Of a stretch of DNA of 64,000 nt, positions 1 to 9,786 are shown one piece after another. The stretch covers positions 92,814,865 through 92,878,864 of the forward strand of contig OZ020269.1 of the NCBI GenBank assembly GCA_963971225.1. The letters are read 5' to 3'. The translations under genes were made by a program, and so were the position numbers. The notes beneath the pieces are model-generated. The model ran no database searches. It was not told where the DNA came from and was given only the letters and a program-made list of their open reading frames with translations. This stretch comes from Melieria omissa. Taxonomy: Eukaryota; Arthropoda; Insecta; Diptera; Ulidiidae. How positions within the stretch are numbered: position 1 is the stretch's first letter; the number at the start of each line of letters is the position of its first letter.

Positions 1-121
1 GTTTCTCCATATAAGGTCTTAACCCATCGTTGACCCTGACAGATTCCGATTTAAAAAAAAATTAAGGACATGTGTCCAATTATTGTCTATTGCAAGTGTT
101 TTAATGAAATTGTAATTGTAT

Positions 122-533
122 TGAAACGAAAAGGCACTCTGTGCTGTGCATGAACGCTTTTGCAAGCATACTTTTAGGCATGCACTGTGAAGTACGGCGA
201 ACTGGTATAATTCGCTTAGTATAGTCTGATATGGCAAAGTTCGCGAGAAATGGGCTGTGCGAGAATGGTCGAGCATTTTCCAATTGGAAGTTGCAAGAAA
301 CTTCGGCGCGATAAGAAAACTGGTATAAAAGCAGCAGTGTGCAGCGCAGTGAGTGGAGTCTGTGTTGAGCAAGCAATGGGGAAACATGCAATAGTAGTAG
401 TGTAAAGTAGAACAAGTGCAAATTTGTAAATAAAGCGATTGTCAGTTTTGACTGCGTTGCGCTGAATAACTGAAGTTGTTTTATTTTCAAACACAATCAA
501 ACGAACCTGGGAAAACTTGAGATTTTCGTAACA
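122..533 (+). mobile_element. Solo LTR of a gypsy-like retrotransposon, copy 1
   Basis: The 412-bp unit begins TGAAACG and ends CGTAACA. It is flanked by GTAT on both sides (118-121 and 534-537), a 4-bp target duplication typical of gypsy-type insertion. A TATA box (tataaaa, 324-330) precedes a CAG-rich segment, and an AATAAA signal lies near 430, as expected for U3-R-U5 order. The 3' half is clearly similar to the LTR at 10273-10602 and more distantly to the LTR at 9787-10268. No internal retroviral-type coding region adjoins it, so it is a solo LTR left by LTR-LTR recombination. The gypsy-like assignment rests on the 4-bp duplication and general LTR layout only. Confidence 0.85.
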
Positions 534-897
534 GTATTTTTGAAGTAAAAAAAACCGTTTGCACACACAATTTTAACCCATTGTTGGCACCGTTAGATTT
601 AATTTTTCAAAAAATTAAAAACACGTATTGAAATATATCTCACTAAGAGTCCTATTACCAAATTTGAAGTCAATTAATTAATTTTTATTTTTGCATAGTC
701 TCTCTATACAAACCTTTAACCCGTCGTTGACTCCGTCAGATTTTTGTTTTCGAAAAAATGAAAACGCTACTTCACATTTGATAAACTTTTACCAAATTTG
801 AAGTCAAAAGATCCACAATGTTTTGTTTCTCCACACAAACTTTTAACCCTTGCTTGAGTTTTGATTTTCAAAAAAATAAAAAACACGTGTTTAATTA

Positions 898-2562
898 CAC
901 TGCACAACAAAATCAAACTTTTTTTTTAAATAACAAGGTTCTGACAACGGATTCTGGTAGAGGGGACCAAAAAAAAATATACGTGTATCGGTGTTTTGAA
1001 AGTTTACGTCTGAATTTTTTTTTAGGGGGGGTCAAAATTTCCTCCTTTTTGCTCATTCTTATGGTGATTCGGCATACGAAAACCATGTAACCTCACATTT
1101 TAGGTATGTGATGTTTTCAGCAATTTGATGTAAAATACTACGAAGAATATTTATGTGGAGCATTTTAACCCTGTAGCTCCTGTTTTTATGGGTCAATTTG
1201 ACCCCTTTTTTCTAAAATGCCAAAAATGTCCTGTAAAACAGGACTTTTTAAGGACAAAATATGCAACGAAAATATTCACCATGGAATCCTACTATAGGTC
1301 TCTGAATACATCAAAGTTCAGAAATTAACTTGAACGCCAGAATTAAGTCAAAACTGAAAATGTGTTTAAGTGTTTATTTCGTACTTATTCAAAATTGGTA
1401 CTAAAATCTCCTACAAAACTTCATTTTGGAGGATTAGTGTGTATCGGAAAAATGTTGAACGCAAAATTTCACTATAAGTCACCGTACAAAGGAAAGCTCT
1501 AGATATAATATATATAGAAGAATTAGAACGAACAATTTTGGGTATTTAAGGTATTCATTATTTATTTAAGGTATTCATTATATTTTTCATTTAGCTCTTG
1601 GCAATTCCACACCGTTGTCAATAATGTCCAGCATACATCAGCTATAAAAGAATGAATACTCTTGCCTTCATACCGGTCCTCAATGAGGGCCAGTGGCGGA
1701 TTCAGGGGGTTTGGGGGTTAAAACCCCCGAAATATTAGGATCGACTTTAAAACTAAATACAAATTAAAAGACATTTTATAAGTGTTAAGAATTACTTTTT
1801 GAAACCCCGCCCCCCCTGAAATATATTTCTGAATCCGAGCCTGATGGGGGCATATGTCTGATGAAATCGTTCCCCATGTTTATCGGATTCTGTTGCCAAC
1901 TGATGTTCGAAGTAATCCACATGAGAATTCAGAAAAATTTGGATATTGAACGAAAAGTGTTAATTCTATTATGTATATTATATCTAGAGCTTTTTTTGTG
2001 AAATTTTGCGTTCAACATTTTTCCCATACACACTAACCCTCAAAAATGAAGTTTTGTAGGAGATTTTAGTACAAATTTTGAATAAGTACGAAATAAACAC
2101 TTAAACACATTTTCAGTTTTGACTTAATTCTGGCGTTCAAGTTAATTTCTGAACTTTGATGTATTCAGAGACCTATAGTAGGATTCCATGGCGAATATTT
2201 TCGTTGCATATTTTGTCCTTAAAAAGTCCTGTTTTACAGGACATTTTTGGCATTTTATAAAAAAGGGGTCAAATTGACCCATAAAAACAGGAGCTACAGG
2301 GTTAAAATGCTCCAGATAAATATTCTTCGTAGTATTTTACATCAAATTGCTGAAAACATCACATACCTAAAATGTGAGGTTACATGGTTTTCGTATGCCG
2401 AATCACCATAAGAATGAGCAAAAAGGAGGAAATTTTGACCCCCCCTAAAAAAAAATTCAGACGTAAACTTTCAAAACGCCGATACACGTATATTTTTTTT
2501 TTGGTTCCCTCTACCAGAATCCGTTGTCAGAACCTTGTTATTTTTTTTTGTGTTGTGCAGTG
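898..2562. mobile_element. DNA transposon with about 640-bp terminal inverted repeats (CACTG ends), non-autonomous
   Basis: The element begins CACTGCACAACAAAA and ends with the inverse (TTGTGTTGTGCAGTG). It is flanked by TTA on both sides (895-897 and 2563-2565). The inverted arms run from 898 to about 1535 and from about 1950 to 2562 with few differences, including the shared inner segment around 'ctctagatataata'. The centre is occupied largely by a hAT-type MITE (1691-1843). No transposase is visible. Ends and 3-bp duplication match the elements at 13036-15928 and 17222-18369. CAC...GTG ends with a 3-bp duplication recall the CACTA (CMC) group, but this is only inference. Small open frames at both ends are mirror images of each other and are not genes. 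Confidence 0.88.
1691..1843. mobile_element. hAT-type MITE nested in the long-inverted-repeat element
   Basis: The 153-bp insert starts CAGTGGCGGATTCAGG and ends with a diverged inverse (CTGAATCCGAGCCTG). It is bounded by ATGAGGGC (1683-1690) and ATGGGGGC (1844-1851), an 8-bp target duplication with one mismatch. CAGTGGCGGA ends and 8-bp duplications are characteristic of hAT elements. It sits in the centre of the 898-2562 element and is therefore younger than it. Confidence 0.82.
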
Positions 2563-3790
2563 TTATTTTTGATCTTAAGTGTTTTCACCAAGTTTGAAGT
2601 CAATACGACCATTAATTCATATTTTTTCACAGTTTCTCCGTACAAACATTTAACCCCTCGTTGACCTCGACAGATTTCGATTTTCAAAATACAAAATTAA
2701 AAACAGGTATCGAAATGTTTCTCACTAAGAATACATTTACCAAGTTTCAAGTAAATTAATTATTTCTAAGCGATAGCGTATTTCTAGGTGATAGCGTATT
2801 TTGTTTTTGTTTTTTGGGTTTAGATTTTCAAAATCAGCCAATCAGAACAAAGCTTGCTTTTTTCATTTTTAAACTGTCAAAGTTTTACGTAGGCATTTTG
2901 ACAATCTAGACCTTTTCCACCAGAAAAAAATCAATTCGCCTCATTCTACGAGGGCACCTGGTATAAATTCGCCTTGGTTCCTCCATACAAACTTTTACTC
3001 TTAGTTTACCCCTTGGACGTTTGATTTTCACAAAAATTAAAAACATGTGTCTTATTATTTTTGATTTCAAGTGTTTTCACCAATTTTCATCAAATCATGC
3101 ATTGTCAACAATTTCTCTAAACAAACTTTCAACCCGTAGTTGACCCCGTCAGATATTGATTTACAAAAAATTAAAAACACATATAGAAATAATTCCCACC
3201 AAGAGTACTTTTAGTAAATTTGAAGTCAGTACGATTTTTAATTTAAATTTTTTCACAGTTTCTCCATACAAACTTTGAAACCGCCGTTGAACCCATCAGA
3301 TTTTAAATTTCCAAAAAATTAAAAACGCATATCAAATTACTTCAATTTGATGAACTTTCATCAAGTTTGAAGTCAAAAGGTCCACAAAATTGTGTTTCCC
3401 CATACCAATTTTAACCCTTGGTTTACCTCTTTGAATTTAGATTTTCAAAAAAATAAAAAATGTGGTCGAATTATTTTTGATTGGCTTATTGATTCATGTG
3501 TTGTTTGGAGTTTTCCCCCTATACGAAACTTAACCCATTTATGACCACGTTAAGTTTTGGCTTTCGAAAATTTGAAAAATATGTCTGCAATTATTTTTGA
3601 TTTTGTGTATTTTCACCAAGTAGGGTGTATTTCACCACCACCAAATCACATTTCTTTACACAACACTTTAAGTCACGTATTGTCCCTTTTGACCCCGAAT
3701 TTCTAAAAATCCCGTCTTAGCATAGGTTGATTTGTTTTTATGTGTTTACAGTTCAAACTTCATGTTTGTAATTTTAGCGGGTTGCCTGGG

Positions 3791-4141
3791 CGATGATGTG
3801 ATGTGATGTTATGTAATGTGATGTGATGTGACGTGACGTGATGTGATGTGATGTGATGTGATGTGATGTGATGTGATGTGATGTGATGTGATGTGATGTG
3901 ATGTGATGTGATGTGATGTGATGTGATGTGATGTGATGTGATGTGATGTGATGTGACGTGATGTGATATGATGTGATGTGATGTGATATGATGCGATGTG
4001 ATGTGATGTGATGTGATGTGATGTGATGTGATGTGATGTGATGTGATGTGATGTGATGTGATGTGATGTGATGTGATGTGATATGATATGATATGAGGTG
4101 ATGTGATGTGATGTGATGTGATGTGATGTGATGTGATGTGA
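3791..4141. repeat. Pentanucleotide satellite (ATGTG)n, about 350 bp
   Basis: About 70 units of ATGTG run almost without interruption, with occasional variants (atatg, acgtg, atgcg). An open frame on the minus strand through this block would give a Ser-His-His-Ile-Thr repeat only because 5-bp units in an open frame never meet a stop; it is not taken as a gene. Confidence 0.97.
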
Positions 4142-6330
4142 TTAGTCATCGATCGATTAGTGAGAATGTGGTTAAATGTTTTTTTTTGTGCGAACAACTT
4201 TTCAAAACGAATCCCCCAATTTTACTGATGTCGATGTCGATCAATCGTTCAGGCTCCTCTACTTTAAACGGCTCCAGAGAAACCATGAGGCACGCGCCAG
4301 TGCTTATGCACCTTTGTGATTACGCTACAATAACAACCACAACCATACTAAAAGAAAAAACAACAGCAGCAACCAAAATTGCACAATTATTCCTGTTCCA
4401 TCAGTTGCGACGGCACGTCACGTTTGAAGACACACTGCCGCGTGGTCAAGTAACGCGAACTGCTCACGTGGTGGCCACACATTGTGTAGGCGCACTCGAC
4501 TACTTGGCACGGAAGTAGCAGTAACAACAACAACAACAACAACAGTGACTTAAACAGCAGTCAGGCGCGTGACTTATTTGCTTGTTGAACAACACAATCA
4601 GCGGGAGGGGGAGCGAAGCTAACAACAACAACAATAATAATTACAGCAACAAGCAGACAAATTGATTCGCGACAAGAAACAAAACGGCAGCAACACAAAA
4701 GGAAGAGTCAGCAAAGTATAAAAAGACAGTAAAATAAGTGAGAATGAGGGGGAGGAGAAACGAGGGACGCATGGCTTTGTTGCAAAACAACCAAATCAAC
4801 AGTAACGCACCGATGCAGGCGACCAACGCCGCCGTCGCTGTCAATGGGCACCAATTGAGCCAATTTGCAGCGAGCCGCACACACACACACACAGACAAGT
4901 GAACAGCTCTCAGCAGAGTCGAGTGAACAAGAAACAAGTTTGCGAAAGGCGAAAAATGCCCAAATGAAACGAAGCGCGAAAACGAAAACAAAAGCGAGCC
5001 AAACGTTAAGAGATGAGGTGAAGGTGGGCGGGCGGGCAGTGAGCGAGTGGGTGCCAGGCGCTTCGTGCAATTTTATTGCCATTTCGCAGCCACCTGACAG
5101 ATTGCGTGCATTGGCGATTGGCGACCACGTAGACGCTGGCCAAGGTGCCAGCCTTATCAGCGATGCCGCAAGAGACCACCAACGCAGCTACAACAACAAC
5201 AACAACATGAACAAGAACAACAGCAACACGCATTCCGCATTCACTCGTAAAATTCATGCTTGAGTGGCAGTGGAAACAGAAGCAGTGCCGGAAACTGGCA
5301 AAAAATGAAACGAAAATCGCACACACACACACACAAAGAAGTGAGGGAAAAGCACGCAGCGTGGGAATTGTTAGCGTTTTTGTTGCTGTAATGTGCCGTC
5401 CAAGAGAAGCCCAGTGGGTGTGCGGCGCGCATTTTCCGCAACAGTGCAGATTTTTATTTTACAACTCGAAAGGTTGGAAAGCGTCCTTTAATATTCCTTT
5501 TCCACTCGCCTGGCGCTGGCTGCCAAAAATTTCCACTGTGGCAGCGGCACACCCACACAATTGTTGCCCCCGCACACAGTGCGAAAACAATAAAAGTCAT
5601 CGGTGGCTCGTAGTTTTTCAATTTTAGCTTTCGTGCAATCATTGATTGGTGCGCGCAAGGTGCAGGTGTCCGTCCGGCCTGCAAACGTTCGCATTACGCA
5701 AGTGAAATAAATGAGCAGCCACTTCGAATGCAATGCTGCGCACAAACTGCAGCAAAGTTTTGGCCGCAGCCGCAGCCACCGTTGCCGCCGCTGTCGCTGT
5801 CGCTGCCACAACGACGACACTTGAATGCGATAAAAAATGAGCGAATAAATTTCAAATGACAACTTCTTGAATTTCAGTACATTCCCCCCTCTCTCCGCCA
5901 TCCACCCAACTTTGTGTTTTCTTTCCTTTTCTTTTGGCCGCCCTCACACCCGCCGGTCGCTCGACTTTTTGGCCGCGTCTCGGCCGCACATTGTGGCACA
6001 TTTTAATTGAAATCAGAGCCGCGTAAAATCCATGCCTCGTTTGCCGAAAAGTGCAAGTTGCCGCCATTGCTGACGCAGTGACTTTTGTGCGCCAGCCATC
6101 AGACAGTCGCCTGCGCCTGCTCGGGCTTTTGTTATTTTCGGCAAACTTTTCACGCGTCGTTTCGTCTTTTCGCCGAAAAATGCAATGACAGCCAAATATT
6201 ATTCTTTGTCGACTTCAACGGCGAAATGCTTAAAACTCTCGTACAAGTTTGTTTTTTTTTTCTCAAAAATGTTTTCGGCAACTTTTATGAAGTAAGCTTT
6301 TTAAATTGTTATTATTGGTATTTTTTTTTT
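4142..6330. other. Host-like non-coding DNA with triplet and CA runs
   Basis: This is a GC-richer block of mixed complexity with CAA/CAG triplet runs (around 4520, 4620 and 5190) and short CA tracts (4877-4893, 5320-5336). I find no inverted-repeat ends, no retroelement protein and no frame resembling a known protein. Open frames of 60-137 codons overlap on both strands, as expected by chance in such sequence. It could be intronic or intergenic regulatory DNA of a fly gene outside the window. Confidence 0.5.
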
Positions 6331-7024
6331 ATATGAAAGTACAGGGTTAACCATTATGTGGTTTAAAAAGTTTAAGTAGAATAGAATATATTTGCCATTC
6401 AGATTGCAATCACATGTGGAAGACCGACGAATCTTTAACCCTTTGAACTGTTTTCATACTCGATGGAGATTTGGTTGGATCGCTGATCAGGTCAGGAAAG
6501 CAAATGGACCATTTTTGAAACCCTGGGGGTACCAAAGAGAGCTTCTTAGTGTTATGAATCGACGTAAAAGGTATCAATGAGAATTTTAGTGTTCTGCAAC
6601 GACTTATGTCGTGCAAGGACGAGAGAGGAGAAGGACCAGAGAAGAACGGGCTTCCTAAATGAATAAGCCGCAGTCTGAAGAAAGTCGACTAGAAGCACCA
6701 ATGTGCTCCCAAGTTTCCTTGACACGGTTTTTTTTAGCATTTCCAGCATTGATTCGAGTCTTTGATGCCTCTTTGTTAACGGCGCTATTTCGTTTTTTGT
6801 CGTTTTGTTCTTTTGTAGATGTTGTAATATTTTTTATTTAAAAAAACCTAAGCAATATCAAAATGTTAATGTCAACGTGGAAAAATAAAGTTCTTAGTTC
6901 GGAATAAAAACGATATGGAAATACTTATTCTTTGCGCGTGAACAGCTGGCGAATATCTCCTTTCCTTAAAGTTTTTGCTTAAAATCCTTTTTTCAACGGA
7001 AATTTTGTAGCATTTTATGAAAGA
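6331..7024. other. Unassigned AT-rich stretch, possibly inside a TTAA-flanked element
   Basis: There is no convincing gene. A TTAACCCTTT phrase at 6434-6443 has an inverse near 7384-7395, which would be compatible with a piggyBac-type non-autonomous element of about 0.95 kb containing the fragment at 7025-7261. The inverted ends align only with a gap, so this is tentative. Confidence 0.3.
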
Positions 7025-7261
7025 AGATCTTATTGACCCATAAAAATAGGAGCTACAGGGTTAAACTTTAGTAGTAGTTAAATTTTACATCAAATTTCTG
7101 AACACATCATATACTCAAAAACCATGTAACATTTTCGTATGCCAATTCACCATTCATTAGAATGTGTAAAAGGGTGAAAACTTTGCCGCCCCCCCCCCTA
7201 AACAAATCCATTTTCACAACCTTATTATTTTGGGAAACAAATTTTATTTTGTTATTCAGTG
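7025..7261. mobile_element. Fragment of the 898-2562 long-inverted-repeat family
   Basis: The segment follows the right arm of the 898-2562 element in order. Shared phrases are 'ttgacccataaaaa', 'aggagctacagggtt', 'ttttacatcaaatt', 'aaccatgtaac', 'ttttcgtatgcc', a CCCCCC tract, and a terminal CAGTG at 7257-7261. It is diverged and shortened. Only one end is recognisable. Confidence 0.7.
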
Positions 7262-7702
7262 TAAATAACCAAATGTGAGCCTCCAGAATACTATTATGTT
7301 TCTGTCGAGTAACTCGTCTTCGCTGCAGAATATTTAAGCAGGGAAAACGAGTTTTGCGAAACAAAACTAAACAGTTCCATGGTTAAAGGGTTAAGGTTAA
7401 GAACAAAGCTGTGATTCGGTTCCGAAAGACACCGGTTCTGAACTTGACTATCCGACCTTTTGGCCGTTTCACCGAACCGAAAACTAAACCAATGACATTC
7501 GTTTATGTCGGCACCGAATCTAAACTTTTCGGCTTTTTGAACCGAATTTTAAAATGAACAAATAACTTTTTCTTTTATATAAACTGAAACCAGAATCAGG
7601 ACGTTTTCGCCATTCCAACCCAACCGATTTTAAATTGAACCGTCTTGCGTCTTGTTGGCCCACTCAATCGAACCTTACACCGAAACAAAAACATTTTCTA
7701 AT
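7262..7702. other. Unassigned stretch rich in 'gaaccgaaa' phrases
   Basis: 7400-7670 contains repeated CGAACC/GGTTCGG-type phrases on both strands without a clear repeat unit. No gene or element ends are recognised. Confidence 0.35.
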
Positions 7703-7706
7703 ATAT

Positions 7707-7815
7707 TGTAACGATAAGACAGTCTGTCGCTGTGCAAAGCAACCCTGTCGCTACGCGCGTGCCATAATTCAACCTGGCAATGATGACCGCGATAATGGAA
7801 ACTTTTAGTCCAACC
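7707..7815 (+). mobile_element. LTR 5'-end fragment, inverted relative to 9787-10268
   Basis: It starts TGTAACGATAAGACAG and follows the LTR at 9787-10268 (read from its minus strand) for about 109 bp, up to 'ttttagtccaacc', where similarity stops and perilipin-derived sequence begins. Its 'ggactaaaag' segment supplies the TAA stop (7805-7807) of the perilipin frame on the minus strand. Confidence 0.85.
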
Positions 7816-8467
7816 CATGACGCTTGATCTGTCGGGAGACGTTCTGATAGACACGACGCGATATCTTGTGGGAGAGTCGGCCAACGGTCTGTACGGTGTG
7901 CAGTACGGGGTCCTCGCTGGCGGAAACTGGCACATTGTCTTCCTCGACATCGGTGTCGCACTTGGGAAAGTAGTACTCGAGCAGACACTCGGCGCGCGCT
8001 GTGGTTGTGTCGACGCCGGTCACTGCCAGGCTGCCGAACTGTGTGGCCAGCACTTCGTTGGCCTTGTGCCAAGCGAGCTCCTTCAGCGAGGAGGCCTTCT
8101 GTTGGTCGGCCGCCATGAATTTGTAGACGCGATCAATGTGGGGCGTGATCTGTCGGGAGACGTTCTGATAGACACGATTCGATATCTTGTGGGAGAGTCG
8201 GCCAACGGTCTGTACGGTGTGCAGTACGGGGTCCTCGCTGGCGGAAACTGGCACATTGTCTTCCTCGACATCAATGTCGCACTTGGGAAAGTAGTACTCG
8301 AGCAGACACTCGGCGCGCGCTGTGGTTGTGTCGACGCCGGTCACTGCCAGGCTGCCGAACTGTGTGGCCAGCACTTCGTTGGCCTTGTGCCAAGCGAGCT
8401 CCTTCAGCGAGGAGGCCTTCTGTTGGTCGGCCGCCATGAATTTGTAGACGCGATCAACGTGGGGCTT
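7805..8467 (-). pseudogene. Perilipin C-terminal segment, tandem units 2 and 3, cut off by a MITE
   Basis: Two copies of a 321-bp (107-codon) unit lie head to tail on the minus strand. Each runs from PH(V/I)DRVYKF to RQI(T/K) and matches residues 134-240 of the perilipin frame at 8850-9611. Both carry changes not in unit 1 (QFGS for QYGS, ARAEC for ALAER), so units 2 and 3 arose from each other after unit 1 was duplicated. The frame is open to a TAA inside the LTR fragment, reading RQIKRHGLD before the stop. An ATG created at the edge of the MITE (IMKPHVDRV) could in principle restart translation. Removing the MITE and one duplication copy joins this frame to the upstream one without a shift. 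Whether any product is made is unknown. Confidence 0.85.
8459..8467. repeat. 9-bp target duplication, left copy
   Basis: GTGGGGCTT precedes the MITE and is repeated exactly at 8886-8894. On the minus strand it encodes the KPH of the unit 1/unit 2 joint. Confidence 0.8.
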
Positions 8468-8885
8468 CATGATACAATTATAAAGGTAGTGTATTCCGGG
8501 AGAAAGCCAGAATGGCAATGCCTTATACAGAATGTTGCTCATAATGATGGGGACAATTTCACAAATGGGGGAAAAATTCGTATCCTGTAAGTGATAAAAC
8601 AAGATAAGTTATGGACCTTTAGATTGACATATTTTGACAAAAAAATATCACAAATATATATTTATTCGCCCACGATTTCCGGCACAGCGTGCAGCTTGAT
8701 TTTCCTATTTTCGAATGATTTAATTGAAACATAAAATCTTTTTTCGTGTGCCTATCAATACATGTGCACGTAAGCAAACGAAAAAAAGCAACATTATTTT
8801 TCATTTCGAATTCAATAAGCCATCGAGTTGACAGCTTTTGCAAGAAAGCCTATCGGGAATACACTACCTTTGTAATTGTATCATG
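8468..8885. mobile_element. MITE-like element inserted in the perilipin coding sequence
   Basis: The 418-bp element has inverted ends of about 30 bp: CATGATACAATTATAAAGG at the left, and the inverse of CATGATACAATTACAAAGG at the right, each continuing through 'tagtgtattcc'. It is flanked by perfect 9-bp copies of GTGGGGCTT (8459-8467, 8886-8894). Deleting the element plus one copy (427 bp) restores the 321-bp repeat period exactly, which confirms it as an insertion. The 9-bp duplication fits Mutator-like elements better than hAT (8 bp), but the superfamily is not certain. The interior is AT-rich and has no transposase. Confidence 0.88.
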
Positions 8886-9611
8886 GTGGGGCTTGATCTG
8901 TCGGAAGACGTTCTGATAGACACGACGCGATATCTTGTGGGAGAGTCGGCCAACGGTCTGTACGGTGTGCAGTACGGGGTTCTCGCTGGCGGAAACTGGC
9001 ACATTGTCTTCCTCAACATCGGTGTCGCACTTGGGGAAGTAGTACTCGAGCAGACGCTCGGCGAGCGCTGTGGTTGTGTCGACGCCGGTCACTGCCAGGC
9101 TGCCGTACTGTGTGGCCAGCACTTCGTTGGCCTTGTGCCAAGCGAGCTCCTTCAGCGAGGAGGCCTTCTGTTGGCCGGCCGCCATGAATTTGTAGACGCG
9201 ATCAATGTGGGGCTGCACAACGTCAATCACTTTGCTCTTGGCCTGATTGTAGATCTCCTGCAGTGTGTCCTTGATTATGGGCGCCGTCACCTCTAGCTTA
9301 TCAATGCCTTTGACCAGAGTCTGATCTACATACTGAATGAGACGATCGAGTTTGGAGACAATGGGCACTGCCGTTTTAACGGCACGCGAGACACAATCTT
9401 CGGCGGCACTCAGAGCCCAGTTTAAGACGCGATTGTTTTCTTTGAATTTCCCGTAGACATCCTGACTCTTGTCCCAGGCCGCGCCCACCAACTTGATGAT
9501 GCGCTCCAGCGGCTCGAGGTGCGACAGCAGATTCTGCGAGTCCTTGGACAGTTCGACAGCGGCGGTGCCATTGGCAGCCGCATTCTTGCTTTGCTCAGCA
9601 CTTGTGGTCAT
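8850..9611 (-). CDS. Perilipin (PAT family, Lsd-2/Plin2-like) retrotransposon-borne copy, truncated
   Basis: Perilipins coat cytosolic lipid droplets and control lipase access to stored triglyceride. This 253-codon frame starts at ATG 9611 and is open with no sign of introns. Residues 31-66 (HLEPLERIIKL, AWDKSQDVYGK, RVLNWAL) fit the N-terminal PAT region. Residues 95-133 (YVDQTLVKGIDKLE, IYNQAKSKVIDVVQ) and 160-240 (ANEVLATQYGSLAVTGVDTT, YYFPKC, HTVQTVGRLSHKISRRVY) fit the conserved fly perilipin-2 body. The normal C-terminal part after RQIK is missing. The frame runs into a MITE and stops after PHHDTITKVVYSR, the last residues being MITE-derived. It lies 175 bp downstream of an LTR in the same orientation, so expression could be LTR-driven. 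Fly perilipin genes normally contain introns, which suggests a cDNA origin. The assignment comes from remembered family sequence, not a search. Confidence 0.85.
   Translation of the reverse strand: MTTSAEQSKNAAANGTAAVELSKDSQNLLSHLEPLERIIKLVGAAWDKSQDVYGKFKENNRVLNWALSAAEDCVSRAVKTAVPIVSKLDRLIQYVDQTLVKGIDKLEVTAPIIKDTLQEIYNQAKSKVIDVVQPHIDRVYKFMAAGQQKASSLKELAWHKANEVLATQYGSLAVTGVDTTTALAERLLEYYFPKCDTDVEEDNVPVSASENPVLHTVQTVGRLSHKISRRVYQNVFRQIKPHHDTITKVVYSR
8886..8894. repeat. 9-bp target duplication, right copy
   Basis: An exact repeat of GTGGGGCTT at 8459-8467, immediately outside the right end of the MITE. Confidence 0.8.
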
Positions 9612-9786
9612 TTTTACAGTTTTTTTGCTTTTTTTTAATTAATTTCTATTTATTTCTGATGTGAAAAGTCTGTTTTTCAACTTGGGCAAGTTTACGAAAC
9701 ACTTGAAAATAATTTTTTTTCTGTATTTTTATTTTTTTTTTGTTTATTTCTGACACCAAATCTTACGAATACTAGTTCTAGTGGGC
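9612..9786 (-). promoter_or_regulatory. Leader between LTR and perilipin ATG, with candidate primer-binding site
   Basis: On the minus strand the leader follows the LTR terminus directly. About 25 bases in, TGGTGTCAG (plus strand near 9752-9760) is the form expected for pairing with a tRNA 3' end ...CTGACACCA, as in fly tRNA-Leu (tRNA sequence from memory). The rest is A-rich with long A/T tracts. A retroelement leader directly joined to a host coding sequence supports transduction. A primer site normally abuts the LTR more closely, so this is only a candidate. Confidence 0.45.

Larger units (their letters stand above)
1..3740. repeat. Degenerate tandem array, unit about 140 bp, interrupted by TEs
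   Basis: A motif of the form 'tttctccatacaaac', then 'tttaaccc', 'gttgacc', 'cagatttt', 'caaaaaattaaaaa' and 'accaaatttgaagtca' recurs. The 'tttaaccc'-like phase appears near 18, 573, 715, 844, 2650, 2993, 3129, 3274, 3408 and 3524, giving spacings of about 115-145 bp inside uninterrupted stretches. Copies are strongly diverged. The array is split by a solo LTR (122-533) and by a long-inverted-repeat DNA element (898-2562); removing both restores array sequence across the joints. 2770-2990 is a poorly matching stretch. No coding capacity is seen. Confidence 0.75.

Noticed and set aside
3760..4197. 145-codon minus-strand frame giving a Ser-His-His-Ile-Thr repeat
   Set aside because: It is a by-product of the ATGTG satellite; a stop-free 5-bp repeat stays open in any frame.
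4641..6195. Several overlapping 100-137-codon frames on both strands
   Set aside because: They are rich in Cys/Val/Ala from CA and CAA runs, overlap each other and show no conserved domain.
7817..8590. 257-codon plus-strand frame over the perilipin repeats
   Set aside because: It is the antisense shadow of the perilipin units; the minus strand carries the recognisable protein motifs.
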